A stretch of 8,393 bases of DNA from the NCBI GenBank assembly GCA_937920255.1, contig CALDSL010000554.1, positions 1-8,393 on the forward strand, read 5' to 3'. Positions 1-8,393 of the stretch are shown one piece after another (position 1 is the first letter of the stretch; the number at the start of each line of letters is the position of its first letter). A program made the position numbers and the translations under genes. This stretch comes from an uncultured Anaerolineaceae bacterium. GTDB lineage: Bacteria; Chloroflexota; Anaerolineae; Anaerolineales; Anaerolineaceae. The notes under the pieces are model-generated. The model had not been told where the DNA came from and made no database searches. It worked only from the letters and a program-made list of their open reading frames with translations.

Positions 1-675
1 AACCTGTTGATCAATCTCAGCCAGAATTACGATGAAATCATCGCCATCGTGATGTCGTCCCAGTTGAGCAGCGTGTACGATTCGGTCCAACGCGCGTCGG
101 AAGAAGTGAAAGGCCGCGTGCGGCTGCAAATCATCGATTCGCAGACCACCTCGGTGGGTCTGGGGATTCTGGTGCAGTGCGCCGCCGAAGCTGCCGCGGC
201 GGGCATCAATGGCGCCGAGATCGAGCGCATGGTACGCAGCATGATACCGCACATCTACATGGTGGTGTGCACGCCCGGGTTATCCTACCTGCATTACGCC
301 GGCTATATCGACCGGGCGCAGGCCTCGCTGGGTGAGATGCTCAACCTGCTGCCCATTTTTGCCATGGAAGAGGGGCATTTGACGCCGCTGGAAAAGGTGC
401 GCAACCACCGCAACATGCTGGATTTCTTCCAGGAATTTCTGGATGAGTTTGATTCGATTCAGCATATCGCCCTGCTGCAAAGCGTGACACCCAACCAGCA
501 GGATTCGCGCCTGCTGCGCGAGCATGCCGAAGACCTGTTTGAAAATACCCCGTTCAGCGAGCATGCCATCAACCTGCCGCTGGCAACCCTGCTGGGGCCG
601 CGCACGCAAGGCCTGATCGTGGTTGAAAACCCCGATCCCAAAACCAACCGCTCCCCGGGCGCATCGCGCCTGTGA
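1..675 (+). CDS. DegV family protein (fatty-acid-binding, FakB-like), 5' end cut by window
   Basis: The last 224 codons of a DegV-family gene are visible; the family is usually about 280 residues, so some 60 N-terminal residues lie to the left of the window. The reading frame is open from base 1, and a TTG at base 7 is internal rather than a start. Seen: the SSxLSSVY segment (visible residues 19-26), matching the family's SSGLSGTY ligand loop; the IDSQTTSVGLG segment; and GYIDRAQASLGEMLNLLPIF followed by a PLEKVR motif, which matches the conserved DegV core. Family knowledge: DegV/FakB proteins bind one fatty acid and present it to the kinase FakA (DAK domain) for phosphorylation before phospholipid synthesis. 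A DAK-type gene would be expected just upstream, but this is not visible. Odd: the C-terminal loop that usually reads like GTHxGPG is GPRTQG here, with Arg where a ligand-contacting His normally sits. Family assignment is firm; the ligand is inferred. Confidence 0.9.
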   Translation, partial: NLLINLSQNYDEIIAIVMSSQLSSVYDSVQRASEEVKGRVRLQIIDSQTTSVGLGILVQCAAEAAAAGINGAEIERMVRSMIPHIYMVVCTPGLSYLHYAGYIDRAQASLGEMLNLLPIFAMEEGHLTPLEKVRNHRNMLDFFQEFLDEFDSIQHIALLQSVTPNQQDSRLLREHAEDLFENTPFSEHAINLPLATLLGPRTQGLIVVENPDPKTNRSPGASRL

Positions 676-696
676 GCGCCCAGTGATCGCCATTCC

Positions 697-726
697 CCGC
701 CCCACGAGCAAGCGTGGGGCGGTTTT
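697..726 (+). terminator. Rho-independent terminator after degV
   Basis: A perfect 10-bp GC-rich stem (CCGCCCCACG at 697-706 and CGTGGGGCGG at 713-722) with a 6-nt loop is followed by TTTT. It starts 21 nt after the degV stop and sits well before recG, so it should separate the upstream transcript from recG. The T-run is short (four), so some read-through is possible. Confidence 0.85.
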
Positions 727-769
727 AAAACCTGTATGACCGTCTCATCACAGCGCGACAGGCTTTTGC

Positions 770-779
770 GGTAAAATAC
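770..779 (+). promoter_or_regulatory. Putative -10 region of the recG promoter
   Basis: GGTAAAATAC contains TAAAAT (772-777), one base from the TATAAT consensus. No convincing TTGACA-like -35 lies 16-18 nt upstream. Only 6 nt separate the box from the recG ATG, so a transcript begun at the usual distance would start at or very near the ATG itself. The same 10-mer occurs in front of lon on the other strand. Confidence 0.5.
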
Positions 780-783
780 GTCC

Positions 784-3285
<2,502 letters not shown>

Positions 3286-3287
3286 GT

Positions 3288-3812
3288 ATGGTACGCGCAT
3301 TATTTCCCGGCACATTTGACCCGATACACTACGGCCACATCAACATCGCCCGGCGCGCCACCCGCCTGTTCGACGAGTTGATCATCGCGGTGTACGACCG
3401 GCCGCTGAAAAATCTGCTCTTCACCCCCGAAGAGCGGCTGCGGATGGTGAGCGAAACCTTCAAAGATGAGCCCAAAATCCGCGTGCTGGGTTATGGTGGG
3501 TTGACGGTGGAAGCCTGCCGCGCGGCTGACGCGCAGGTGATCGTGCGTGGGCTGCGGGTGTTTTCGGATTTCGAACACGAATTCCGTATGGCGCTGGCCA
3601 ACCACCGCCTGGCGCCGGAAATTGAAGTAATGGCTCTGATCACCAACGAAGAGCACACCTTCCTTTCCTCCACCACAGTGCGTGAAATCGCCTCGCTGGG
3701 CGGCGACGTGAGCAGCATGGTGCCGCAGCACGTGGCCATCGCGCTGGCCAAACGCATGAAAGAGCTGGGCGAGGGGCAGACAGTGGTGCCGTTTACTTCG
3801 CTACGCGATTAG
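3288..3812 (+). CDS. coaD: Phosphopantetheine adenylyltransferase
   Basis: CoaD catalyses the penultimate step of coenzyme A synthesis, joining ATP and 4'-phosphopantetheine to give dephospho-CoA and pyrophosphate in the cytoplasm. It belongs to the nucleotidyltransferase (HxGH) superfamily. Seen: PGTFDPIHYGH (residues 7-17); a lysine in RPLKNLLF (K41, matching the substrate-binding lysine of the E. coli enzyme); VRGLRVFSDFEHE (86-98), with R90 matching E. coli R91; and SSTTVRE (127-133) followed by GGDVSSMVP. All expected active-site segments are present. The signature reads HYGH here, where most bacterial CoaD proteins have TNGH-like forms. Length is 174 residues against about 160 usual, with the excess at the C-terminus. 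The gene follows recG by 2 nt with its own SD and is surely co-transcribed with it. The rsmD gene that often sits before coaD is absent here. Confidence 0.98.
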   Translation: MVRALFPGTFDPIHYGHINIARRATRLFDELIIAVYDRPLKNLLFTPEERLRMVSETFKDEPKIRVLGYGGLTVEACRAADAQVIVRGLRVFSDFEHEFRMALANHRLAPEIEVMALITNEEHTFLSSTTVREIASLGGDVSSMVPQHVAIALAKRMKELGEGQTVVPFTSLRD

Positions 3813-3820
3813 CCGAAAAG

Positions 3821-3852
3821 TTGTACAATTGGCCTGGATATTGCAACAATTG
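3821..3852 (+). promoter_or_regulatory. Putative promoter/operator region before the SepIVA-like gene
   Basis: TACAAT at 3824-3829 is a fair -10 box inside the 66-nt gap after coaD; no good -35 is visible. Two related words, TTGTACAATTG (3821-3831) and TTGCAACAATTG (3841-3852), form an imperfect direct repeat about two helical turns apart and could be a regulator site. A start from this box would give a leader of roughly 43 nt. The gene may also be read through from recG-coaD, since no terminator is seen in the gap. Confidence 0.4.
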
Positions 3853-3866
3853 CTGTGCGCAAATAC

Positions 3867-3873
3867 GGGAGGG
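3867..3873 (+). promoter_or_regulatory. Strong ribosome binding site deciding the ATG at 3879
   Basis: GGGAGGG contains a full GGAGG and lies 5 nt before the ATG at 3879. It favours this ATG over the in-frame GTG at 3855, which has no SD and would place the RBS inside the coding sequence. Confidence 0.8.
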
Positions 3874-3878
3874 ACGCA

Positions 3879-4352
3879 ATGGACATCTTACATCTAGTTG
3901 ATCGCCTCGAAGAACTCTTTAACGAAAGCCGGCCGATCTGGTTTACCCACAGCGTGGCCGTGGACGAGGAAAAGCTGCTCGACATTATTGACCAGATGCG
4001 GGTTTCCATTCCCGAGGAAATCAAAAAGGCGCAGCAAATCCTAGCCCAGCGCGACCGCATTCTGGCGCAGGCGCAGGAAGAGGCCAACCGAACGCTCAGC
4101 CTGGCGCGCGAGCGTTCAGACCAGATGATGGAACGCGACCCGCTGGTGCAGTCAGCCCAGGCGCGCGCGGACCAGATCATCGAACAGGTGCAGATGGAAG
4201 TGGAAGGCACCCGCCGCGAAGCGGATGCCTACGTGCTGGATACGCTCACCAAGTTGGAAATGGAAATGGAGCGCCTGCTCAACCAGGCGCGCAACGGTAT
4301 CCGCACGCTGCAAGCCGAGCAGCAGAGCCGCATGCCGCATCAGGAGCAATAA
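3879..4352 (+). CDS. SepIVA-like (DivIVA-related) coiled-coil protein
   Basis: A 157-residue soluble protein with no signal peptide or membrane segment. It is strongly charged and mostly helical. Seen in order: an N-terminal block (1-48) with VDRLEELFNESR and EEKLLDIIDQMRVSIPEEI; a long Glu/Gln/Ala/Arg-rich coiled coil (49-112) with AQ..RDRIL.QAQEEAN and ARADQIIEQ repeats; and a C-terminal block, READAYVLDTLTKLEMEMERLL (split around residues 113-134), with a Gln-rich tail. As I recall it, mycobacterial SepIVA has the same plan: LDELxxxVEEAR, then LELIDDIKDAIPGEL, AQDVLDARD, repeated helices, then GECDIYVDNKLAEFEEFL. SepIVA is a septation factor; it is about 245 residues, so this version would have a shorter middle. 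In streptomycetes a related gene also follows recG/coaD, which agrees with the context here. Alternative reading: a generic ATP-synthase b/E-subunit-like coiled coil, a common database label for such proteins. The cellular role is inferred. Confidence 0.7.
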   Translation: MDILHLVDRLEELFNESRPIWFTHSVAVDEEKLLDIIDQMRVSIPEEIKKAQQILAQRDRILAQAQEEANRTLSLARERSDQMMERDPLVQSAQARADQIIEQVQMEVEGTRREADAYVLDTLTKLEMEMERLLNQARNGIRTLQAEQQSRMPHQEQ

Positions 4353-4368
4353 CTGCCTTTACCAAACG

Positions 4369-4408
4369 ATGAAAAAGCCCCGGAGTTTTGATCCAGGGCT
4401 TTTTTCAT
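4369..4408. terminator. Bidirectional terminator between the convergent SepIVA-like gene and lon
   Basis: AAAAAGCCC (4372-4380) pairs with GGGCTTTTT (4396-4404), and an inner GGA/TCC stem closes a 7-nt loop. The T-run (4400-4405) ends + strand transcripts; the A-run becomes a U-tract for - strand transcripts arriving from lon. It lies 19 nt after the SepIVA-like stop and just beyond the lon stop, as expected for a shared terminator of convergent genes. Confidence 0.88.
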
Positions 4409-4415
4409 TCTTTCC

Positions 4416-6941
4416 TTATTGCTGCTCAGCTTGCGCTTGCACCGGCACGGGCGCCTCATCCGGCTGCTTTTCCTTGCCGTTGGACGCCTTTGAGCGGCGC
4501 GGTTTGGGCGGTTTCTCCGGCGCGGGGTGCAGCGCCACTTCCAGCACCTGATCCATATGCGTGACTGGAATCAGTTTGACATCGGTGCGCACCTTCTTGG
4601 GAACGTCGATCAGATCTTTCATGTTGCGTTCGGGCAGGATGACCTTGCGCAGCCCGGCGCGATGCGCTGCCAGCACTTTCTCGCGCAGCCCGCCGATGGG
4701 CAGCACGCGCCCGCGCAGGGTGATTTCACCGGTCATGCCCACGTCTTTGTATACCGGGCGTTCGGTAAAGGCCGAGATCAGCGCGGAGGCCAGGGTGATG
4801 CCCGCCGAGGGGCCGTCTTTGGGGATCGCGCCTTCGGGAATGTGGATATGCACGTCCACGTGCTCGAAGGTATCCACATCCAGGTTCAGTTCGCGGGCGC
4901 GCGATTTGAGGTAGGAAAGCGCGGCCTGCGCCGATTCCTGCATCACATCGCCCACCTGGCCGGTGATCTGCATGGTGCCCTTGCCCTCCAGGATCAGCAC
5001 TTCCACGGGCATAATTTCGCCGCCGTTCTCGGTCCAGGCGATGCCGGTGGCCACACCAACTTCATCCTGGCGCTCGGCTTCGGTCATGAAGAACTGCGGG
5101 GGACCGAGGAACTTTTCGACGGTTTGCGGGGTGGGTCGGGTGGGGAAATGCCGCTTCTCCGACTTAAGACGCGCCACCTTGCGGCACATGCGCCCGATCT
5201 CGCGTTCCAGGTTGCGGACGCCGGCTTCGTAGGTATACTCGCGGATAATGCGCCGGACAGTGGTTTCGGGGAAGTCTACTTCACTGGTCTCCAGGCCGCT
5301 CTCTTCCTGCTGACGCGGGATGAGGAAGCGGCGCGCGATTTCGAGCTTTTCTTCCTCGATATACCCGGCGAATTCGATCACTTCCATGCGGTCGAGCAGC
5401 GCCGAAGGGATGTTGCCCAGGTTGTTGGCGGTGGTGATGAACATCACCTTCGAGAGATCGTAGGCCAGTTCCAGGTAATGATCGGAGAAGGCGTAATTCT
5501 GCTCGGGATCGAGCACTTCCAGCAGCGCCGACGACGGATCGCCGCGGAAATCCGCGCCCAGCTTGTCAATTTCATCCAGCATGAACAGCGGGTTGATCGT
5601 ACCGGCGCGGCGCATGGTCTGCAAGATGCGGCCAGGCAGCGCGCCGATGTAGGTGCGGCGGTGGCCGCGGATTTCGGCTTCGTCACGCACACCACCCAGT
5701 GAAAGGCGCACAAACTTGCGTCCCAGCGCCTCGGCAATCGAGCGCCCCAGCGAGGTTTTGCCGGTGCCGGGAGGGCCAACAAAGCACAGGATCGGCTGGC
5801 GCGGTTTTTTGGGCTTCAGGCTGCGCACGGCGATGTACTCCAGGATGCGGTCTTTGGCGCGGCCCAGGCCGTAATGATACTGCTCAAGGATGCGCGCGGC
5901 GTGCTTGACGTCCAGGTTGTCCTCGGTCTCGTCGTGCCAGGGCAGTTCCAGGATCCAATCCAGGTAGGTGCGGATGATGCCCACTTCGGGGGCCATGGCC
6001 GGCATCTGCGCCAGGCGGTCGGCTTCTTTCATCCCCGCCGCGCGAACTTCGTCCGGCAACCCGGCTTCTATCAGGCGTTGGCGCAGTTCGGCGATCTCGC
6101 GCACCCACATGTCGCCTTCGCCCAGCTCGGTCTGGATGGCTTTCATCTGCTCCCGCAGGTAAAACTCACGCTGGCTGCGGTCGACTTCGTTCTGCACCTT
6201 GTTCTGGATTTCGTCTTCAAGCTGGAGCACATCCAGTTCCTGCGCCAGCAGCCAGTTGACGCGCTTCAGGCGCTCTTCAGGGTCGGGCAGCAGCAGCAGC
6301 GTCTGGCGCTCCTTGAACGGCAGTGAAATGGCCGTGGAGACCATATCCGCCAGCCAGCCGGGCTCGGTAATATTAAGCGAGAACAGGTGGGCTTCATCCG
6401 GCAGGCTGCGGTCGAGCTGCACGCAGCGCTCGAACAGATCGCGAGTGGTGCGCATCAGCGCGTCCATCTGCCGGTCGACTTCCAGCGGCTCGTCGATGGG
6501 GCGCACGCGCGCGCGGTAGAACGGCTCGACCTGTATGATTTCCACCACTTCCACGCGGCGGCGACCCTGCACCAGGGCGGAATTGTTGCCGTCGGGCATA
6601 TTCAGCAGGCGGCCAACCGCGATTTCTGCCCCAATGGGCAGGAAATCTTCTGGCTGCGGCTCATCCACTTCCGAATCCTTCTGCACCAGGGCAATCATGG
6701 TCTGGAAGTTGGCCTGCGCTTCCTGAATGGCCAGCAGGTTGGGGCCAGGCTGGATGAAAATGGGGGAGACCATGCGGGGAAACACCACAATGTCGCGCAG
6801 GATCAGCACAGGGCAATCGATCATCCCATCCATGTCGGGCTCGCCGTTGGGAATGCGGTAGAGTTCCTCGGTGCGCTGGTGCATTACCGCGGCAAATTCG
6901 TCGGAATTATCCTGTCGCTGCGACCAATCGTCATTCTTCAT
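4416..6941 (-). CDS. lon: ATP-dependent Lon protease (LonA type)
   Basis: Lon is a cytoplasmic homohexameric AAA+ serine protease that degrades misfolded proteins and selected regulators. Seen: a LON substrate-binding domain starting at CPVLILRDIVVFP (residues 43-55); a coiled region around 245-290 (EFYLREQMKAIQTELGE); Walker A GPPGTGKT (389-396, K395); Walker B FMLDEIDK (453-460); the sensor region FITTANN (501-507); and a C-terminal protease domain with PKDGPSAG (707-714, catalytic S712) and GGLREK (750-755, catalytic K755). The Ser-Lys distance of 43 residues equals that in E. coli Lon. No transmembrane segment is present, which excludes the LonB membrane type. Length is 841 residues against about 780-820 usual; the excess is roughly 40 residues before the LON domain and a Pro/Lys then Gln/Glu-rich tail of about 37 residues. 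The ATG has a good SD. No CIRCE or other heat-shock operator was noticed upstream. Confidence 0.98.
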   Translation of the reverse strand: MKNDDWSQRQDNSDEFAAVMHQRTEELYRIPNGEPDMDGMIDCPVLILRDIVVFPRMVSPIFIQPGPNLLAIQEAQANFQTMIALVQKDSEVDEPQPEDFLPIGAEIAVGRLLNMPDGNNSALVQGRRRVEVVEIIQVEPFYRARVRPIDEPLEVDRQMDALMRTTRDLFERCVQLDRSLPDEAHLFSLNITEPGWLADMVSTAISLPFKERQTLLLLPDPEERLKRVNWLLAQELDVLQLEDEIQNKVQNEVDRSQREFYLREQMKAIQTELGEGDMWVREIAELRQRLIEAGLPDEVRAAGMKEADRLAQMPAMAPEVGIIRTYLDWILELPWHDETEDNLDVKHAARILEQYHYGLGRAKDRILEYIAVRSLKPKKPRQPILCFVGPPGTGKTSLGRSIAEALGRKFVRLSLGGVRDEAEIRGHRRTYIGALPGRILQTMRRAGTINPLFMLDEIDKLGADFRGDPSSALLEVLDPEQNYAFSDHYLELAYDLSKVMFITTANNLGNIPSALLDRMEVIEFAGYIEEEKLEIARRFLIPRQQEESGLETSEVDFPETTVRRIIREYTYEAGVRNLEREIGRMCRKVARLKSEKRHFPTRPTPQTVEKFLGPPQFFMTEAERQDEVGVATGIAWTENGGEIMPVEVLILEGKGTMQITGQVGDVMQESAQAALSYLKSRARELNLDVDTFEHVDVHIHIPEGAIPKDGPSAGITLASALISAFTERPVYKDVGMTGEITLRGRVLPIGGLREKVLAAHRAGLRKVILPERNMKDLIDVPKKVRTDVKLIPVTHMDQVLEVALHPAPEKPPKPRRSKASNGKEKQPDEAPVPVQAQAEQQ

Positions 6942-6947
6942 ACAAAT

Positions 6948-6952
6948 TCCTT
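6948..6952 (-). promoter_or_regulatory. Ribosome binding site of lon
   Basis: On the - strand, AAGGA lies 6 nt before the lon ATG. A second GGAAGG lies about 15 nt upstream of the ATG (complement of 6957-6962), next to a five-codon reading frame whose TGA overlaps the lon ATG. Confidence 0.75.
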
Positions 6953-6985
6953 CATACCTTCCAAAGTGGGTGTTTTCACGCAGGA

Positions 6986-6995
6986 GTATTTTACC
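6986..6995 (-). promoter_or_regulatory. Putative -10 region of a lon promoter
   Basis: Read on the - strand this is GGTAAAATAC, containing TAAAAT (complement of 6988-6993), identical to the 10-mer before recG. It sits just after the folC stop and would give a lon leader of about 40 nt, long enough to include the SD. The matching -35 would fall inside the folC end, and no good TTGACA-like word is seen there. Confidence 0.5.
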
Positions 6996-7001
6996 CGGTT
7001 A

Positions 7002-8390
7002 TCAGGAGATTGGCGACGGGAATATTTCCTTCCAGGTTGCGCGCGCCGCCGCGGCGACGAACAAACTACCCGCCACCACCACCGCGGCGTGATTGCCAGC
7101 CAGTTCCAGCGCCTTGCGCATGGCATCTTCCAGCGGAACCACGGCGTGCGCCGGGCAGCCAAACTGGTGCGCCAGGTCGACCAGCATTTCCGGGCTGGCG
7201 GCGCGCGGATGCACCGACTGGGTGGCGATCAGGCCGCTGGCGCGCGGCAGCAGTTCGGCGAACATGCCGTGCACGTCTTTGTCCTCGCTGGCGCCAAACA
7301 GCAGGATCACCGGAACGCCGGGCAGGTAGTCGTCCAGCGCCAGGCGTAGCTTGAGCGCTGAGTCGCGATTGTGCGCTGAGTCTACGATCACGGGCGGTGT
7401 GCGGCGCAACACCTCAAAGCGCGCCGGCCAGGAAACGCTGGCAAACCCCCTGTGGATGGCGCCATCCGGCACGGCCAGACCAGCTTCGCGGATGGCCATG
7501 ATGGTGGTATAGGCCGTGGCGGCGTTTTCCACCTGGTGGTGGCCCAGCAGCGGGATGGTCAGGCGCACCGGTTCCCAATCGCTGCGGCCGCCGCTTTCCA
7601 CAAATTCATCCACCAACTGCTGCTCGCCGCTGTTCCACACCAGCAGGGTCTGCCCGCCCAGTGAGCGCGACCAGGGCGCAAAGAATACATCCCGCCCGAT
7701 GAGGGTCAGCGGCGCGCCGCGCTCGCGCGCAATCGCCTCCACGGTCAGCCGGGCCTCGTCTTTCTGCGGCGCAAGCACCACCGGCCGGCCGGGCTTGATG
7801 ATCCCGGCTTTCTCCCGGGCGATTTCCGCCAGGGTGTTACCCAGCACGGCGGTATGGTCATACGAGAGCGAGGTGATCACCGACACAAGCGGATCGACCA
7901 GAACATTGGTGGCATCCAACCGCCCGCCCAAACCCACTTCGATCACCGCCGCGTCCACCTTCTGCTCGGCAAAATACAAAAATGCGATCGCGGTCGTCAA
8001 CTCGAAGGTGGTGATCTGCTCCACCGCGGCCGCGTGGGGTTTGATGCGCTCCACCAGATCGACAAATTCGGCCCTGGCGATTTCCTGGCCGTTGATCTGG
8101 ATGCGCTCGGTGTATTCCTGTAAGTGGGGCGAGGTGTAAAAACCGGTCTTGTAGCCGGATGCATGCAGCGTACTGGCCACCATCGCGGCGGTGGAGCCTT
8201 TGCCCTTGGTGCCGGCCACGTGCACCGCCGGGTACTGCAAATGCGGGTCGCCCAACCGGCACAGCAGATCGCGCATGCGGTCCAGATTGAATTTTTCTGG
8301 CGAGTAGCGGAACGCGCGCGTCAGGCTGTAATCCACAAAGCTGTAGAGATAATCCAATGCTTGCTGGTATGCACTTTCCAGGTTGTCCAT
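7002..8390 (-). CDS. folC: Bifunctional folylpolyglutamate synthase / dihydrofolate synthase
   Basis: FolC is a Mur-ligase-family enzyme. It adds glutamate to dihydropteroate and/or lengthens the glutamate tail of folates, using ATP in the cytoplasm. Seen: the P-loop GTKGKGST (residues 60-67); the folate-binding TSPHL...ERI segment (86-97); EVGLGGRLDATN (151-162); SYDHTAVLGNTLAEIA then REKAGIIK (192-199, K194 being the likely carbamylated lysine); GHHQVENA (283-290); and in the C-terminal domain WPARFE (321-326), DSAHN (337-341) and FGASEDKD (365-372). The usual motif is DGAHN, so a Gly-to-Ser change is present. Length of 462 residues is within the family's normal upper range. The ATG lies 3 nt from the window edge, so its SD cannot be judged, but YQQALDYLYSF directly after it is a typical FolC N-terminus and supports a start here. 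lon follows 60 nt downstream on the same strand, with no terminator visible between. Confidence 0.96.
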   Translation of the reverse strand: MDNLESAYQQALDYLYSFVDYSLTRAFRYSPEKFNLDRMRDLLCRLGDPHLQYPAVHVAGTKGKGSTAAMVASTLHASGYKTGFYTSPHLQEYTERIQINGQEIARAEFVDLVERIKPHAAAVEQITTFELTTAIAFLYFAEQKVDAAVIEVGLGGRLDATNVLVDPLVSVITSLSYDHTAVLGNTLAEIAREKAGIIKPGRPVVLAPQKDEARLTVEAIARERGAPLTLIGRDVFFAPWSRSLGGQTLLVWNSGEQQLVDEFVESGGRSDWEPVRLTIPLLGHHQVENAATAYTTIMAIREAGLAVPDGAIHRGFASVSWPARFEVLRRTPPVIVDSAHNRDSALKLRLALDDYLPGVPVILLFGASEDKDVHGMFAELLPRASGLIATQSVHPRAASPEMLVDLAHQFGCPAHAVVPLEDAMRKALELAGNHAAVVVAGSLFVAAAARATWKEIFPSPIS

Positions 8391-8393
8391 CCT

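Noticed and set aside
7..9. TTG as a start codon for the DegV gene
   Set aside because: The frame is open to base 1, and the family's N-terminal part is missing, so the true start lies outside the window.
3855..3857. GTG as an earlier start for the SepIVA-like gene
   Set aside because: It has no SD, and the strong GGGAGGG at the right distance points to the ATG at 3879.
4527..5702. A 391-codon open frame on the + strand antisense to lon
   Set aside because: It lies wholly inside lon on the opposite strand. Its translation is rich in His, Gln, Gly and Asp without a recognisable domain, as expected for the complement of a high-GC gene.
6942..7001. A heat-shock operator (CIRCE inverted repeat or CtsR-type direct repeat) before lon
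   Set aside because: No TTAGCACTC/GAGTGCTAA pair or repeated GGTCAAA word is present in the gap; only a -10-like box and SD elements are seen.
6387..7349. A 320-codon + strand frame spanning the lon start and folC end
   Set aside because: It crosses two well-supported - strand genes and their intergenic region, and its translation shows only compositional bias.

Overview
The window holds six protein-coding genes, all apparently housekeeping and intact except where the left window edge cuts the first one. GC is high (roughly 60 % by eye) and base composition looks even throughout, with no sign of transfer, mobile DNA, CRISPR or RNA genes. The gene set and protein flavour suggest Chloroflexota, probably an Anaerolineae-type genome. 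The pointers are degV-recG-coaD clustering, a RecG with a long N-terminal helical extension, and GTAAAAT/GTACAAT-like -10 boxes. This assignment is an inference from recall, not a search result.

Left half (+ strand): the 3' part of a DegV-family (fatty-acid-binding type) gene ends in a strong hairpin terminator. Then comes recG (DNA helicase for fork reversal and branch migration), with coaD (CoA biosynthesis) only 2 nt downstream. A short coiled-coil gene follows after a 66-nt gap with its own promoter-like element; its sequence pattern and its place after coaD resemble the actinobacterial septation factor SepIVA. An AT-flanked hairpin able to terminate in both directions closes this block.

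Right half (- strand, read from right to left): folC (folylpolyglutamate/dihydrofolate synthase) is followed after about 60 nt by lon (ATP-dependent protease). The folC-lon gap carries a -10-like box and a clear Shine-Dalgarno, so lon can probably be transcribed alone as well as by read-through from folC.

I found no accessory or plainly novel system. The points most worth a second look are the SepIVA-like protein outside Actinobacteria, signs that recG mRNA is leaderless, the same 10-base box GGTAAAATAC in front of both recG and lon, and the extra N-terminal domain of RecG. No stretch longer than about 110 nt lacks a gene.
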